From Polytrichum commune (taxonomy: Eukaryota; Streptophyta; Polytrichopsida; Polytrichales; Polytrichaceae), in assembly GCA_950295325.1 (NCBI GenBank), contig OX485803.1:68401554-68465553 (forward strand): 64,000 nucleotides of DNA, written 5' to 3'. Below are positions 37,235-48,200 of the stretch, piece after piece. The translations under genes were made by a program, and so were the position numbers. Below the pieces are notes generated by a model. It saw only the letters and a program-made list of their open reading frames with translations, had not been told where the DNA came from and did no database searches. Position 1 is the stretch's first letter; each line of letters opens with the position of its first letter.

Positions 37235-38432
37235 GATGCGGTAGTCGTGCATAGTCTACATAGTCTGAATGACAAAACCCTTTAGCCTTAGCCTTCTTTC
37301 GGGACTGGAAGAGAATGATGCACCCGATCCCTGGGTGAGGTATCATTGTGACGGAGGTGATTTGTCCGTCGACGTTGAGGGCGGACTCCCATTTGTTGCG
37401 TTGTTGGACGCATGGTCCGTTGTTACTGCGCCGAATCTTCTTTCCAAACCTGAGCGTAGGGTATTGATCGGCTTGGGCCGGGGTAGGGAGTTCGGCCATG
37501 GATGAGGCAACATTGGAGGAGTCGCCGAAGAGTCTTTTGGGTGACACATCTTGACGCTGCTGAAGTTGGAATCCCCCTTCTTCAAGGGCCAAAACCTCCT
37601 GGAGAGTGAGGTTTGTCCCAGTGAGGACAGGCCAGACGTCCGGGACATCCGGACGGTGTTGCACCCACTTCCTCCTAGTGCCTTTGACACATCTCTCAAT
37701 GTCATCGTTGCAGAAGAAGAACTGTGTCAAGAATTCCTTGTTCTTCTTGTAGTCGCGCATGTAGCCAGTGTACGTAGGAGCTGGAGTATTTTTACCATGC
37801 CGAATGATCTTCTGGGTGCACTTGGTCTTTGTGCGAGCTTGCATGGCGAAGCAGGCCTTGGCGGAAGTCTTGGGCAGTCTAGAAATGTGCCACTTGGAGA
37901 CATCGCAGTGGGTCTCCTGAATGTTATTGACGTGGGTGACCCGTTGTGGAATTGCTTTCTCGGGTGATTGTGTTAGGGGCAGGGTTGATGGTGTGGCGGA
38001 ATCAGTACGGGCCTTGGTTGACCTAGTGCTCACTCGTGGATGAGAGAAGCTGACCTTGTCAGGTCTATGTGAATCCTGATCAGAACCAGGGGGCATATCA
38101 AGTTTGCGCTTGGTGGTGCCAAAGACCTCCTCTCCTTCGAGTTGGGGTTTGCGGGTGCACCAATGCTCTGCTCCAAGCATGTGCTCGAGGGCTGCAACAA
38201 TTCTCTTGGCGTCACCGGATTGTTGTGCAACACGAAGGCGGAGTTCTTCTTTTCCTAGGCCATTACCAGAGCGATCACCCTTCAAGTAGGCGTAGTAGTT
38301 AGTACATTGCATGAACGCCCTCACGAAATCATCCATGGTGGCAACATATAGATCAGAGCCACGGTTTCCAGACTGCTGAAGCCATTTGTTGTGGACTGTC
38401 TCAGAGAGGTTGCAAGATGGCATCTCCACCAA

Positions 38433-38617
38433 CTCAGAATCTGTGAAATTATGAGAGAAATCATTAAAATGTAGTGAGTACGCTTTGCACAAAATCTGGC
38501 TAAAAGCCTAAACTGATATTGGTATTATGGAGATGTACAACATATGACAAAAGAGGCTTAATAGGCAAAAAAAAATTGACACCAAAAAGCGAAATAAAAA
38601 GTGGATGGTACACTCAC
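38433..38617 (-). other. Predicted GT-AG intron of the MULE-like gene
   Basis: Donor GTGAGTG follows ...GGFMQL. Acceptor TTCTGAG just before TTGGTGGAG keeps the frame. The alternative acceptor TTTCACAG, 8 nt upstream, would shift it. The intron is 185 nt. Confidence 0.55.
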
Positions 38618-39079
38618 TAGTTGCATGAAACCACCCCATTGATGGTAACGAAAGTGCCAAAATGCAAGCCATGTATCAAGGTCCTTGATTCCTTCCTCGG
38701 ATGCAGCTCCAGAGGAAAGCCACCAAGCCCGGATGGCAAGATAACGGGACTTGGACTGCTCAGGAGTCTTGGCATCCTTGTACTGCTTGCATAACAACTT
38801 GTGTTGTTGTTGGAGGTCGGGCTTGATGTGGGTGGCGGTGTGGCGCTCCATAGACATTGTCCAATGCAATAGACATGTCCTCTCACTAGTAGAAAATTCT
38901 GCGTCCGGATCAACAGAAAGGCGTTGGTCGCGGTTGTCACTTAGGACGCGTTGACCTGGACATGATGTAACACAATTTTGTTGATTTTTTCTGTTGATAT
39001 GGTCACAAAAATATATTTAAAAAAAAACTTATTATATATATATATATATATCATTAAAAAATAAAAAATGAATAAATGT

Positions 39080-39262
39080 CAGATCTGCAATTCCTAACCC
39101 CTCCCAAGTAACCCTCAACCTATACCTCACCTACAAGTATAGACTACCTACAACTCACATAGGTGGCAAGGCCAAGGCCGAAGGTGTTGGCCACGGGAAT
39201 CGAACCTTGCACCTAGTGACACCCACACATGTGCCTTAACCACTAGGTCATCACATCACACA
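39080..39262 (-). mobile_element. tRNA-derived SINE inside the CACTA element
   Basis: On the minus strand, an A-box-like TGACCTAGTGGTTAAGG (39,250-39,234) is followed 27 nt later by a perfect B box GGTTCGATTCC (39,206-39,196). This is the RNA polymerase III promoter layout of a tRNA head. The body continues to about 39,080 before AT-rich DNA. No cloverleaf acceptor pair is evident, so it is a SINE rather than a tRNA gene. Confidence 0.75.
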
Positions 39263-39334
39263 TGATATAAGTGGAGTGTTTTAAACCTTTCTAGAATAAG
39301 GCCACTATTTTCTCTTTACTACCTACTTGATGTA

Positions 39335-39600
39335 TATATTTACAGTAAATATATACAGTATATAATTACAGTATATAATTACAGTAAATATATACAGTAT
39401 ATAATTACAGTATATAATTACAGTATATAATTACAGTATATAATTACAGTATATAATTACAGTAAATATATACTGTATATAATTACAGTAAATATATACT
39501 GTATATAATTACAGTAAATATATACTGTATATAATTACAGTAAATATATACTGTATATAATTACAGTAAATATATACTGTATATATTTACTGTAAATGTA
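39335..39600. repeat. 13-bp AT-rich array
   Basis: Head-to-tail variants ACAGTATATAATT and ACAGTAAATATAT, later ACTGTATATAATT, about 20 copies. A longer (TA)n-rich tract follows to about 39,770. Neighbouring units can pair with each other (ACTGTATATA / TATATACAGT). Confidence 0.85.
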
Positions 39601-42012
39601 TACATATAATATATATATATATATATATATGTATATAATATGTATGTATATAATGTGTATATATATAATATATGTAACATATATTATATACATATTATAC
39701 ATATTAATATGAATTCATATACATATTAATATTAATATATTAATATATATATATAATATTAACTATCAACTAATATAATATTTATAATATTTACACACCT
39801 TTGAATTCGTAATTATTTCCATACCCATACATTTACAAGACCATAAATTGCAAAAAATTAAAAATATTTTACAATATTCCAATAGATCCTAGAATATTCC
39901 AAAAAGATTCCATATTTACTAAAATTTTGTTGATTTGGTCATTGTATTATTCTAATCAACAAAAATGTAGGCAGTAAACTGTTGATTTTTACAAAAATTC
40001 AAAAATCAGTGAAATCGGTCATTGCAGTGCCCAGATCGACAAAGATCTGTTGATTTTTTGTTGATTTGGTCATGATTTTCTAGTAGTGTCTCGCGAGACT
40101 CCATAGGAACCTTGGGATCACCACTGCCATAGATAATCCTAACTGCATTCCAATTGGCTTGTGCACTATCCGCCATGAACCCTTTGAAGTTAACTTTAAC
40201 AATGCCATGTCTGTGCATAACTTCATTGAGCCCATGCCAAAGAAGGCTCTGCGCCGTGACATCCTCAGACTGCATATCACATATTGCAATAGTCAAAACC
40301 CGGCAGTAGGCCGAGTCATAGACATGGCAAGCCATGGTTGTCCACCCCTTGATACGCTTGACATGGTCAAACATGACCCAAGCATCCTTCAAATCACCGT
40401 GTGGTTGCATTCTCATGACAAGGTCAACTCCAGACCTAGGGCCCACCTCAGACATCTTGAATACATAGACTTTCTCCAACAGTTTTCCTTGGCCTGGGAA
40501 TTTGTTTTCTTGCACATAGGGCCAACTGCTATGACCTTTGAGTCCGGTGATGCTGTCAATGATCCCCCCTCACCCAATGCGCTTGAAGGAAGTGACTGTG
40601 TTTCGAATACTAGGGGTGTTGAGGTGTTGGTACCTGTCCATGACAAACTTCATGGACTCAAGGTCCATAACTTTATTGGGATCATCACCCGTGCGTAGAA
40701 GATACTTGGCAAGGAACTCTTTACTTGCAGCCAAAGCAATCGCAGAGTTGGTGGCGGTGGGAGTCCTCTCAACCTCTCTACCAATGAGATCATGAATTTC
40801 GACCTTAGACTCTCTACATACACCTTGCGAAACGGGGTGATGGTGATGACCCATATGGATGCATGCACGGGTCATGTCACCTTTGCCAAGAACATAGTAC
40901 ATCTTAGCTTGGCAAGTATCAAGAAAATAGGGTGGTGTCTTACAAACCTTACAAACGAGAGATGACCCAAATGGGGGATCAGCTCCTACGGAGTAGGGTG
41001 AGGCGGTACAACCTTCCCATTCGGTCTCGTTGATGTCAGTGGCTCGATTGGGGCGGTTGAGATAATCACATCCCTTGTTATCACAATGGAGATGGCCAAC
41101 ACAACATGAGGACCGGAAGGTCAAGCCGAGATCATTGGTAATATTAGACGTCTTTGTCCTACACCAAGCATGACCGTCGAAACGTTTGTCCATTCCGAAC
41201 ATGAGTCTAGCATGGGAATGGGGAGCATCAGCTCCGAGAGGAGGGAATTCAAAGATGACGTCGCCGTCAAAAACGGATGGGAGGTAGTCAACCTTATCAT
41301 GCCTAACATATTCATAATCAATCTTCTTGAGTATGTTCTTGGACCCTGGTCGGGTTGCAAGCAACTTCAAGTGGTGGACAACACTCGGACGATCTTTAGA
41401 AACACCTGGGTGAACTGGGGGTCTGGAAGTAGATGGTTGACTTACAGTAGGCAACTGTGGAATCCTTAGAGGATTGATGAAGGGCTAATCTTGCAATGGA
41501 GGTGGGGTAAGTGAGGCAATGTCAGAGGCAGGTGGCAGATCATCATTTGAGTCACTGAGCAAGGTAACCTGTTCGATGCCGGGCTCCTTCTTGACCGTCG
41601 CGAGAAGAGGAACCTGCATGGTGGACGTAAGGGACACACCTGGTGTTAGCAACACAATTGTGGTGGCCATATCCGACTCGGTGACGCCTATGGCCTTGTA
41701 TGTTCCAGGGAGCAAGAACCAAACTCTACCATCGTCATTGCGAAATGATATATGAAGGACAGTATGACTCAAGTCACCGTTAGCATTAAAGACTTCTTCC
41801 TCGACATGAATTGAGTCTGGGTGGAATCTAAACATCAAACTAAGGAACGACTCTGCGACTTTGGCTAGACCATCATCTCATAGAAGGATCATACGCGGGA
41901 TGGAATGGTGCAGTGCTCGGATGGTGGCCATTGTAAAAGAATTGTAAATGCGAGTTCACAGAAGGTAGTGGCCAAATGGGCAATGGACTTAAAGTGAGTT
42001 GAAAGTGGGGCG

Positions 42013-42023
42013 GTGTATATAGT
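42013..42023 (-). promoter_or_regulatory. Possible TATA box of the MULE-like gene
   Basis: ACTATATACACCG on the minus strand lies about 85 nt upstream of the ATG at 41,931, a plausible core promoter position. No other element was confirmed. Confidence 0.3.
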
Positions 42024-42216
42024 GATGTGATTAGAAGGCCATGACAAGATGGAATCTATGAAAGACGGCGGAGCAATTTGAATTAAAATTGAAAATGCAG
42101 TGGAGCAGTTACTTAAGTTAGTCATGATCACATGCCAATCCAAATTAGATATATTAATAACAAACATGAGGCTGGATGCCGAGTGACGTACTTATAAATA
42201 CACCAGAGACCACGTG

Positions 42217-42298
42217 TGTCGTGCACCTCTCCATGAGGAGTGCCCGCAACACCATGGGCACAAGGGGGACCCCGGAGTGACACCCGGGACTTGTGGCG
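42217..42298 (+). mobile_element. LTR-A fragment (first 82 bp)
   Basis: TGTCGTGCACCTCTCC to GACTTGTGGCG, cut directly by the start of an LTR-B. The remainder of this LTR-A is not found at the far side. Confidence 0.8.
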
Positions 42299-43109
42299 TG
42301 TGAGCCCAAAATGGTGCCCACATGTAGTGATTAACTCCTCGAAACCAATTTTAGTTTGACTTTGAGGTATTATGATTATTCACAAAACATAAAAAGAGTG
42401 AAGTGTGGTGTGGATTTAACTTTAGGCATTAGGTGGTGTTGTGTGATTATTTCAAGGTTGATTTCAATAGGAGAATGCCTTGATTATGTGAGTAAGGGGT
42501 AAGGTGAGGCGAGGCGAGCTCCACGGGTTAAATGCCCACTTTTGGATCCGCCTTGTTAGTTTAGGAAGAAGGAAGCTTGGTGGAAGGGGATTAGTCCCTA
42601 CTTTAGAGGTGAGGGTTAAGGGATTGTGATTGGAGGTGCTAATCCTCTCACCCTATCCTCACCTCTCTCTCCCTCTCTCCCTCTCTCCCTCTTTGCTACT
42701 TAAGGTGTTTTCTCTCTCATTTTCCTCTCTCTCCATCAAGCGCTCTCAAGGGAGCAAGCTCTTAAGAGCTTGAGCCACGTGTGTGGGTTATTAGTTTTTA
42801 GTGAACTTAGTTAGTTAAGCTCTATCTCAATGCCTCCCAAACGAGTGAGCTCTCAGAGCTTGAGATTCCCTAGGAGGATTAGGTAGTTGTTAGCGAAGTT
42901 AGTGTGGTAGATTAGTTCATTAGTTAAGGAGAAAAAAAAAGAAAAAAAGAAGAGATTAGAGAACATTTGATTAGGGTCTAAGGTGGCTGTGCTTAAAGGC
43001 AGCTAGGTACTGTTACCGGCTCAGCTAGTCGAAGGCATCAGATTGCAGCTTGGTTGTTACCAGGCTCAGCTGGTCGAAGGCATCAGACTGCAGCTCGGTT
43101 GTTACCGGC

Positions 43110-44083
43110 TGTCGCAACCCTTGCTAGGTCCCTTAATAATCTTGCCAATTTTCAATTCTAGCAAAGGTTACGAGTCGCTAACCCTTCGCATTCCGCCATG
43201 CTAATGGATAGCTCCTCTTACCCCGGACCAATAGTTCATAGGAGGGAACCAACCCTCCTACTTTGCTTTCGGGACTCACCCCTTAATCGGTAACCCATTT
43301 CCCCAATGTGGACTTCCATCCATGGAAGTCCAATCCTATGTTGATCATCGCGTTGCCGGAGCAACACTACAACAACCCGAACCATACTAGGCAACTATGG
43401 CCTCACAATGGGCCAATGCCCATGGAGGCCGTGCCGTTCGGCCTCGGGTGGGTGAGGCCACACCACCTCACCCATATAAGCCTCTAGGACTCTACACGGA
43501 GCCCCTACCCCACCGCCAACCAACCTCTTGTCTCTCTACCAAGAGTTGGGGCCAAGTGGACATTTTCCCTTAGCTGCTGGGCCTAGAACCCCCCCAGCAG
43601 CTTCAGACCATTATAACTTCCTTGTATGATGTCTGATCATAACAACCAACCACTCCATCCTCATCTACGCTTCACGTAGATGCCGATGGGTTCCTCGCTT
43701 GTCCCAATTGGGCAAGTCTTGAGGAAGTTATGCCTGTTTGAACCTTGGCAGTCCCGGGAATCACTCCCAGGCACTGCTGTACCAGGGCGCTGTCCCGGGA
43801 CAGCACCCCACTCAAATGGCCATAACTCCTAGCTCACACCTTCGATTGAGGTGATCTTGAGCATTCTAGAATCACCACGCCATGAGCTACGCATAGCTCA
43901 TGGCCTCACCCTCATGCCTCCTAGTCTTTGTGGGTGGGAGGCGTTCCCAACGCCCGGGGCCCTCACCCACACTAGGATCACTTGGGCCCTCTCACCAACG
44001 GCGCCACAAGTCCCGGGTGTCACTCCGGGGTCCCCCTTGTGCCCATGGTGTTTCGGCCACTCCTCATGGAGAGGTGCGCGACA
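43110..44083 (-). mobile_element. LTR-A solo LTR, target duplication CCGGC
   Basis: Duplication CCGGC at 43,105-43,109 and 44,084-44,088. Length is 974 bp. Confidence 0.92.
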
Positions 44084-44219
44084 CCGGCTCAGCTTGTTGA
44101 AGGCATCTGAATGCAACTAGGTGTTGTTACCAGGCTCAGCTGGTCGAAGGCATCAGACTGCAGCTCTGTCGCAACCCTTGCTAGCCCCCTTAGCAATCTT
44201 GCCAATTTTCTTTTCTAGC

Positions 44220-45195
44220 TGTCGCGCACCTCTCCATGAGGAGTGGCCGAAACACCATGGGCACAAGGGGGACCCCGGAGTGACACCCGGGACTTGTGGC
44301 GCCGTTGGTGAGAGGGCCCAAGTGATCCTAGTGTGGGTGAGGGCCCCGGGCGTTGGGAACGCCTCCCACCCACGGAGACTAGGAGGCACAAGGGTAAGGC
44401 CATAAGCTATGCGTAGCTCATGGCGTGGTGATTCTAGAATGCTCAAGAACACCTCAATCGGAGGTGTGAGCTAGGAGTTATGGCCATTTGAGTGGGGCGC
44501 TGTCCCGGGACAGCGCCCTGCTACTGCAGTGCCTGGGAGTGATTCCCGGGACTGCCAAGGTTCAAACAGGCATAACTTCCTCACCACTTGCCCGAATGGG
44601 GCAAGTGAGGAGTCCATCGGCATCTACGTGAAGCGTAGATGAAGATGGAGTGGTTGGTTGTTAAGATCAGACACCAAACAAGGAAGTTATGATGGTCTGA
44701 AGCTGCTAGGGGCTTCTAGGCCCAGCAGCTAAGGGAAAATGTCCACTTGGCCCCAACTCTTGGTAGAGAGACAAGAGGTCTCTTGACGGTGGGGTAGGGG
44801 TCCCGCGTAGAGTCCTAGAGGCTTATATGGGTGAGGTGGTGTGGCCTCACCCACCCGAGGCCGAACGGCAAGGCCTCCATGGGCTTTGGCCTATTGTGAG
44901 GCCATAGTTGCCTAGTATGGTTCGGGTTGTTGTAGTGTTGCTCCGGCAACGCGATGATCAACATAGGATTGGACTTCCATGGATGGAAGTCCACATTGGG
45001 GAAATGGGTTACCGATTAAGGGGTGAGTCCCGAAAGCAAAGTAGGAGGGTTGGTTCCCTCCTATGAACTATTGGTCCGGGGTTAGAGGAGCTAACCATTA
45101 GCATGGCGGTATGCGAAGGGTTAGCCACTCGTAACCTTTGCTAGAATTGAAAATTGGCAAGATGGTCAAGGGGGGGGCTAGCAAGGGTTGCGACA
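44220..45195 (+). repeat. 5' LTR of the gypsy element (LTR-A)
   Basis: TGTCGCGCACC to GGTTGCGACA, 976 bp. It contains a 24-bp palindrome at 44,495-44,518 centred on CTGTCCCGGGACAG and several hairpin-forming pairs. Confidence 0.95.
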
Positions 45196-45197
45196 CG

Positions 45198-45216
45198 TGG
45201 TATCAGAGCAGGGTTC
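45198..45216 (+). promoter_or_regulatory. Primer-binding site for initiator methionine tRNA
   Basis: TGGTATCAGAGCAGGGTTC, 2 nt after the LTR, is the plant initiator-Met tRNA complement commonly used to prime minus-strand synthesis. Confidence 0.9.
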
Positions 45217-48200
45217 TAATATTTGAGCTAGCACTTTGAGGGAGACATGGCTATCAAACCTGAGGGTTATTATGGTGAGCCCGGGGTTTCCAAAAGGTTG
45301 TGAGGCTCAAATTGGAACAAAGATCATGTGTAAATGGAATTTGACCATACCATTAGTTCTAACGACAATGGTGGGCATAAGGGTGGATTCGGTGAGGCAA
45401 ATGGAGGAGTCCTTCAAAAGGGCTCCCGCAAACCTCAAAAAGTATTTGGGGCCTAGAATACCGAATGCACCCAAAACCTTGGAGGGTATTAATGTTGGAT
45501 TGAAATTTCAATTCAAGATGCTTCGAAGGTTGGGATGTTGAAATGAACTTGGTGCTAATGAGGCACCCGGGGCCTCTTAAGGCCTATGTGCGCTATTCAA
45601 ACGCACAAATGAAGGATACACCTAAAATGGACAAGCTTTCTTATAAATGTATCGTTTTAGGTGGGGTTTTAAAAGCGGGAGGTGGATGCATTGTTTAAGT
45701 CCCCAAAGTTTCTTGAGCACATGGCGGGGATATTCAAGATTACGAGAGCATTGATCCCAAAAAGAAAAAGTTGGGCACTATCCCACCACAAAGTGGGTTT
45801 AGCCAAAGAGGTCTCAAGGAAATGGGCACAAGTAGTGTGGCCCATTATACCAAGGCAAATCATGCTCATTCCGCGGGCGGAATGTGAGAACGTGGTTTTG
45901 TGGTACCAAGCCAATTCATATTTGTGCCGTATGCGGAATGTTAGAAGTGGTTTTATGATACTAATCCATATAATGTTTGCGCCGCGGACGGAATGTTAGA
46001 AGGTGAATTGGTGGTACCAAGCTAGACCATATTTGTGCCACGTATGGAATGTTAAAAGTTGGCTCTACGGACCAAGCCAAAACATATTGTTGCCGTGGAC
46101 CGAATGTTAGATGGTGGCTTTGTGGCCAAGGCTAGTAGCCTTGAGCCAAGGCCAAGTCATTTATACCTTGAGGCTCAAATGAATGGGAGATATGTCTCAT
46201 GGGGTGACAAAGAGGCAACGGACTCTTTGATAAGCCTAAAGCTCACAAGAGGGTTGGGGCTTGCCGTCGCATATAGTGGGCAAGCCCACCAAGGTGCGGT
46301 TTGGAAAGGGCAAACCGCATGAGACAAAGGAGGCCGCAATGCATGTAATCTTTCAATGTGGGACATTGGATTTTTGTCAAAATTTCACATCATGTGAAAT
46401 AGATGAAATGCACGTCATTGTGAAGGTCACCTTCTTTGAGACTCACATGATAGATGTGAGGTGCAAGCCGGTGTGCTTGCGGTACATTATGATGTGTCAT
46501 AATGGCAAAGAATTGAAGTTCAAATTGATAAGGACTCCTATGGTAGAAGGACCCAAGTTGAATTTGGTCTTAATGGACCAAATGAAAAATGGCCAACATA
46601 ATGGTCATGGTTCAATTGGAGCAACTCGATAGAACTTATGGGGAGGCTAGGAAAAATGGGCCTCCCCTAAACCACTTTGGTGGGATGGTGGTGAGATGCA
46701 AGGATGTATTCACCAATGGTTGCCCAAAAGTCACCGCCAAGGAGTGAAAAAATAACTTTGCTCAACAAGAGATGGAATTCTAGAGGTATGTGGTGACAAA
46801 GGAAGTTGGTGGACGAACATGAAAAATGTCAAGGCAATCCAAGAGGAGAATTGGTCCTTGACTCAAGAAAAGGGCTTAGGTCATTTGTTGGCCTAGCCAA
46901 CTACTACCACCACTTCATTCGAGGTTTTTCTAAGGTTGCTAGGACCTTAGTCAACTTGTTGAAAAAATGGCTATCCCAAGAGTGGGATGAGCCTTGTCAC
47001 CAAGCCTTTGGGGAGCTCGAAAGCAAGTTCTCTTCTCTGCCCATGCTTAAGTTCGCGGACTTTGACAAACCTTTTGAGGTGCATACGGGGGTGAGTGACT
47101 TTACCATTGGCGGATGTTGATCCAAGATGGGTGACCATTGCATATAAAAACAATAAGCTTAATGGTTGTTGAACCTTGTCCAACTTGTGCAAGAAATGGC
47201 TATCCCAAGAGTGGGATGAGCCTTGCCACCAAGTCTTTGAGGAGCTTAAGACCAAGTTCCTCTTTACCACCCGTGTTCAAGTTCGCGGAGCTTGACAAAC
47301 CTTTTGAGGTGCATACGGGGGGCGAGGACTTCACCATTGGCGGATGTTGATGCAAGATGGATGGCCATTGCATACGAGAGCATGAAGCTCGATGGTTCGA
47401 CTTGTGGAAGAAATGGCTATCCCAAGAGTGGGATGATGTTTGTCATGAGTCTTTGGAGAGCTTAACACCAAGTTCTCTTCGCCGCCCGTGCTCAAGTTCA
47501 CGGAGCTTGACAAACCTTTTGAGGTGCATATGGGGGTGAATGATTTTGCCAATGGTGGATTATGTGTAAGATGGATGGCCATTGCATATGCGAGCATGTA
47601 GCTCGATGGTTGTCAAAGAAGACAACCAACTCATGACAAAGAACTTCTTTGCGTAGTGTATTGCTTGAAGATGTGGCGACACTAGTTGGGGTCGCACAAA
47701 ATAAAGGTTTACAAGGACAATGTGTCCTAAAAGTATTTTGACATACAAGCGCAAGTGAGCGCCAAGTCATTGCGTTGGCATGATAGTTTGGCGCTTATGA
47801 AGGTGGATTTGATCCACAAACCGGACCGTGGAAATGTGGTGCCGGATGCGCGAAGTAGACCGGATGAGTTCCAAGCAATGAGAACCATCCAAACCTTGTG
47901 GCTAATGTGTGCCGGCGAAGGAAACTTGTGATGCAAGATACGGGAGGGGTAAATTAACTACCCCAAAAGCACAAAAACTTTTAGGTGAACTTCGCAAGAG
48001 CAAGGTGCTCAAAGCGGTTAAGTTGGTGGACGGATTGTTCAAGTGCAAGCAAAGTTGGGTGTATGTGCCACAAGGCAAGTTGAGGCTATCGGTTTTGAAG
48101 GAGGAATTTGATAGTCCTATTGCCGGCCTTAGAGGAGAAAGAAAAAACCGCCATAGAATGGTGTCATGGAGGTACCATTGGCGGTGCATAAAGGAAGATA

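Larger units (their letters stand above)
38884..40088. mobile_element. Non-autonomous CACTA (En/Spm) element, target duplication TCT
   Basis: The left end CACTAGTAGAAAAT and the right end ATTTTCTAGTAGTG form near-perfect inverted termini of CACTA type. The 3-bp duplication TCT flanks it at 38,881-38,883 and 40,089-40,091, as the superfamily requires. Subterminal copies of TTGTTGATTTGGTCA lie near both ends (about 38,970-39,000 and 39,928-40,072). The 1,205-bp interior encodes no transposase. It holds a SINE and an AT-rich array. It sits inside a coding exon of the MULE-like gene. Confidence 0.93.
37209..41931 (-). pseudogene. MULE-type transposase-like gene, interrupted by a CACTA element
   Basis: One frame runs from ATG at 41,931 to the CACTA insertion at 40,088, resumes in the same frame at 38,883, and reaches a GT-AG intron (donor GTGAGTG at 38,617; acceptor probably at 38,433). 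The last exon ends at 37,209. The N-terminal part has SFRNDDGRVWFLLPG. A Cys-rich cluster CCVGHLHCDNKGCDYL lies at about 41,106-41,060, with CKVCKTPPYFLDTC following. The RNase-H-like transposase core shows MFDHVKRIKGWTT (Asp near 40,368) and FKGFMADSAQANWNAV (Asp near 40,170), then RAWWLSSGAASEEG and FWHFRYHQWGGFM. The fold is my reading of the MULE D...D pattern. Three in-frame stops break it: TGA at 41,880-41,878, TAG at 41,487-41,485 and TGA at 40,572-40,570. It could be a domesticated gene or the transposase of a DNA transposon whose termini I did not find. Confidence 0.75.

Noticed and set aside
39190-39262. tRNA gene on the minus strand
   Set aside because: A and B boxes are present, but no acceptor stem or anticodon arm can be drawn. 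It fits a SINE head better.
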